Positions 5,388 to 5,393 of a DNA stretch of 5,393 nucleotides are shown piece after piece. Source of the DNA: Planctomycetota bacterium (GTDB lineage: Bacteria; Planctomycetota; Phycisphaerae; UBA1845). A program made the translations under genes and the position numbers. The notes under the pieces were generated by a model. The model was not told the DNA's origin. It was given only the letters and a program-made list of their open reading frames with translations, and did not search any database. The stretch lies in NCBI GenBank assembly GCA_022563055.1, contig JADFOB010000119.1, forward strand, positions 1 to 5,393, in the 5' to 3' direction. Position 1 is the stretch's first letter. Each line of letters starts with the position of its first letter.

Positions 5388-5393
5388 TTTTAC

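Noticed and set aside
1..5393. CRISPR array, transposase, toxin-antitoxin pair or defence cluster
   Set aside because: No regularly spaced repeats, transposase motifs or paired small genes were seen. The only repeats are the TPR coding units and the short boxes listed.

Overview
The window looks like a stretch of ordinary chromosome from a GC-rich bacterium, most likely a member of the Planctomycetota. Acidobacteriota or a related lineage is the main alternative. The pointers are a Hanks-type Ser/Thr kinase of the style common in those phyla, a 12-repeat TPR protein, a secreted protein with a lysine-rich tail, weak or absent Shine-Dalgarno sites, and a tRNA gene that does not encode its CCA end. 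This assignment is inference from protein style; no marker gene settles it.

Layout, all on the + strand. Bases 1-292 are non-coding as far as I can tell; they hold a GC palindrome followed by a T-run (possible terminator of a gene left of the window) and a good sigma70-like promoter. Bases 293-1666 encode a TPR solenoid protein. A 214-base gap with a stem-loop and a weak promoter follows. Bases 1881-3023 encode a secreted protein made of two copies of a helical LTxxQ-type domain, a proline-rich linker and a lysine-rich tail; it ends in a strong intrinsic terminator (3081-3113). A consensus-like promoter (3179-3207) then drives an unrecognised 178-residue protein (3288-3824), followed by a stem-loop. 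A second strong promoter (3890-3917) serves tRNA-Asn(GUU) (3935-4007). A 305-base gap holds a cluster of TGACC boxes and little else. Bases 4313-5386 encode a membrane-anchored Ser/Thr kinase whose reading frame ends only about 30 residues after its membrane segment, where a small imperfect palindrome sits.

The genes do not look like one operon. Most have their own promoter-like and terminator-like signals, and the gaps are 214-305 bases apart from the short spacer before the tRNA. No shared pathway can be read from the window, and I see no phage, CRISPR array, transposase or defence system. The points most worth a second look are the duplicated domain in the secreted protein, the abrupt end of the kinase beside a palindrome, and the TGACC cluster upstream of the kinase.
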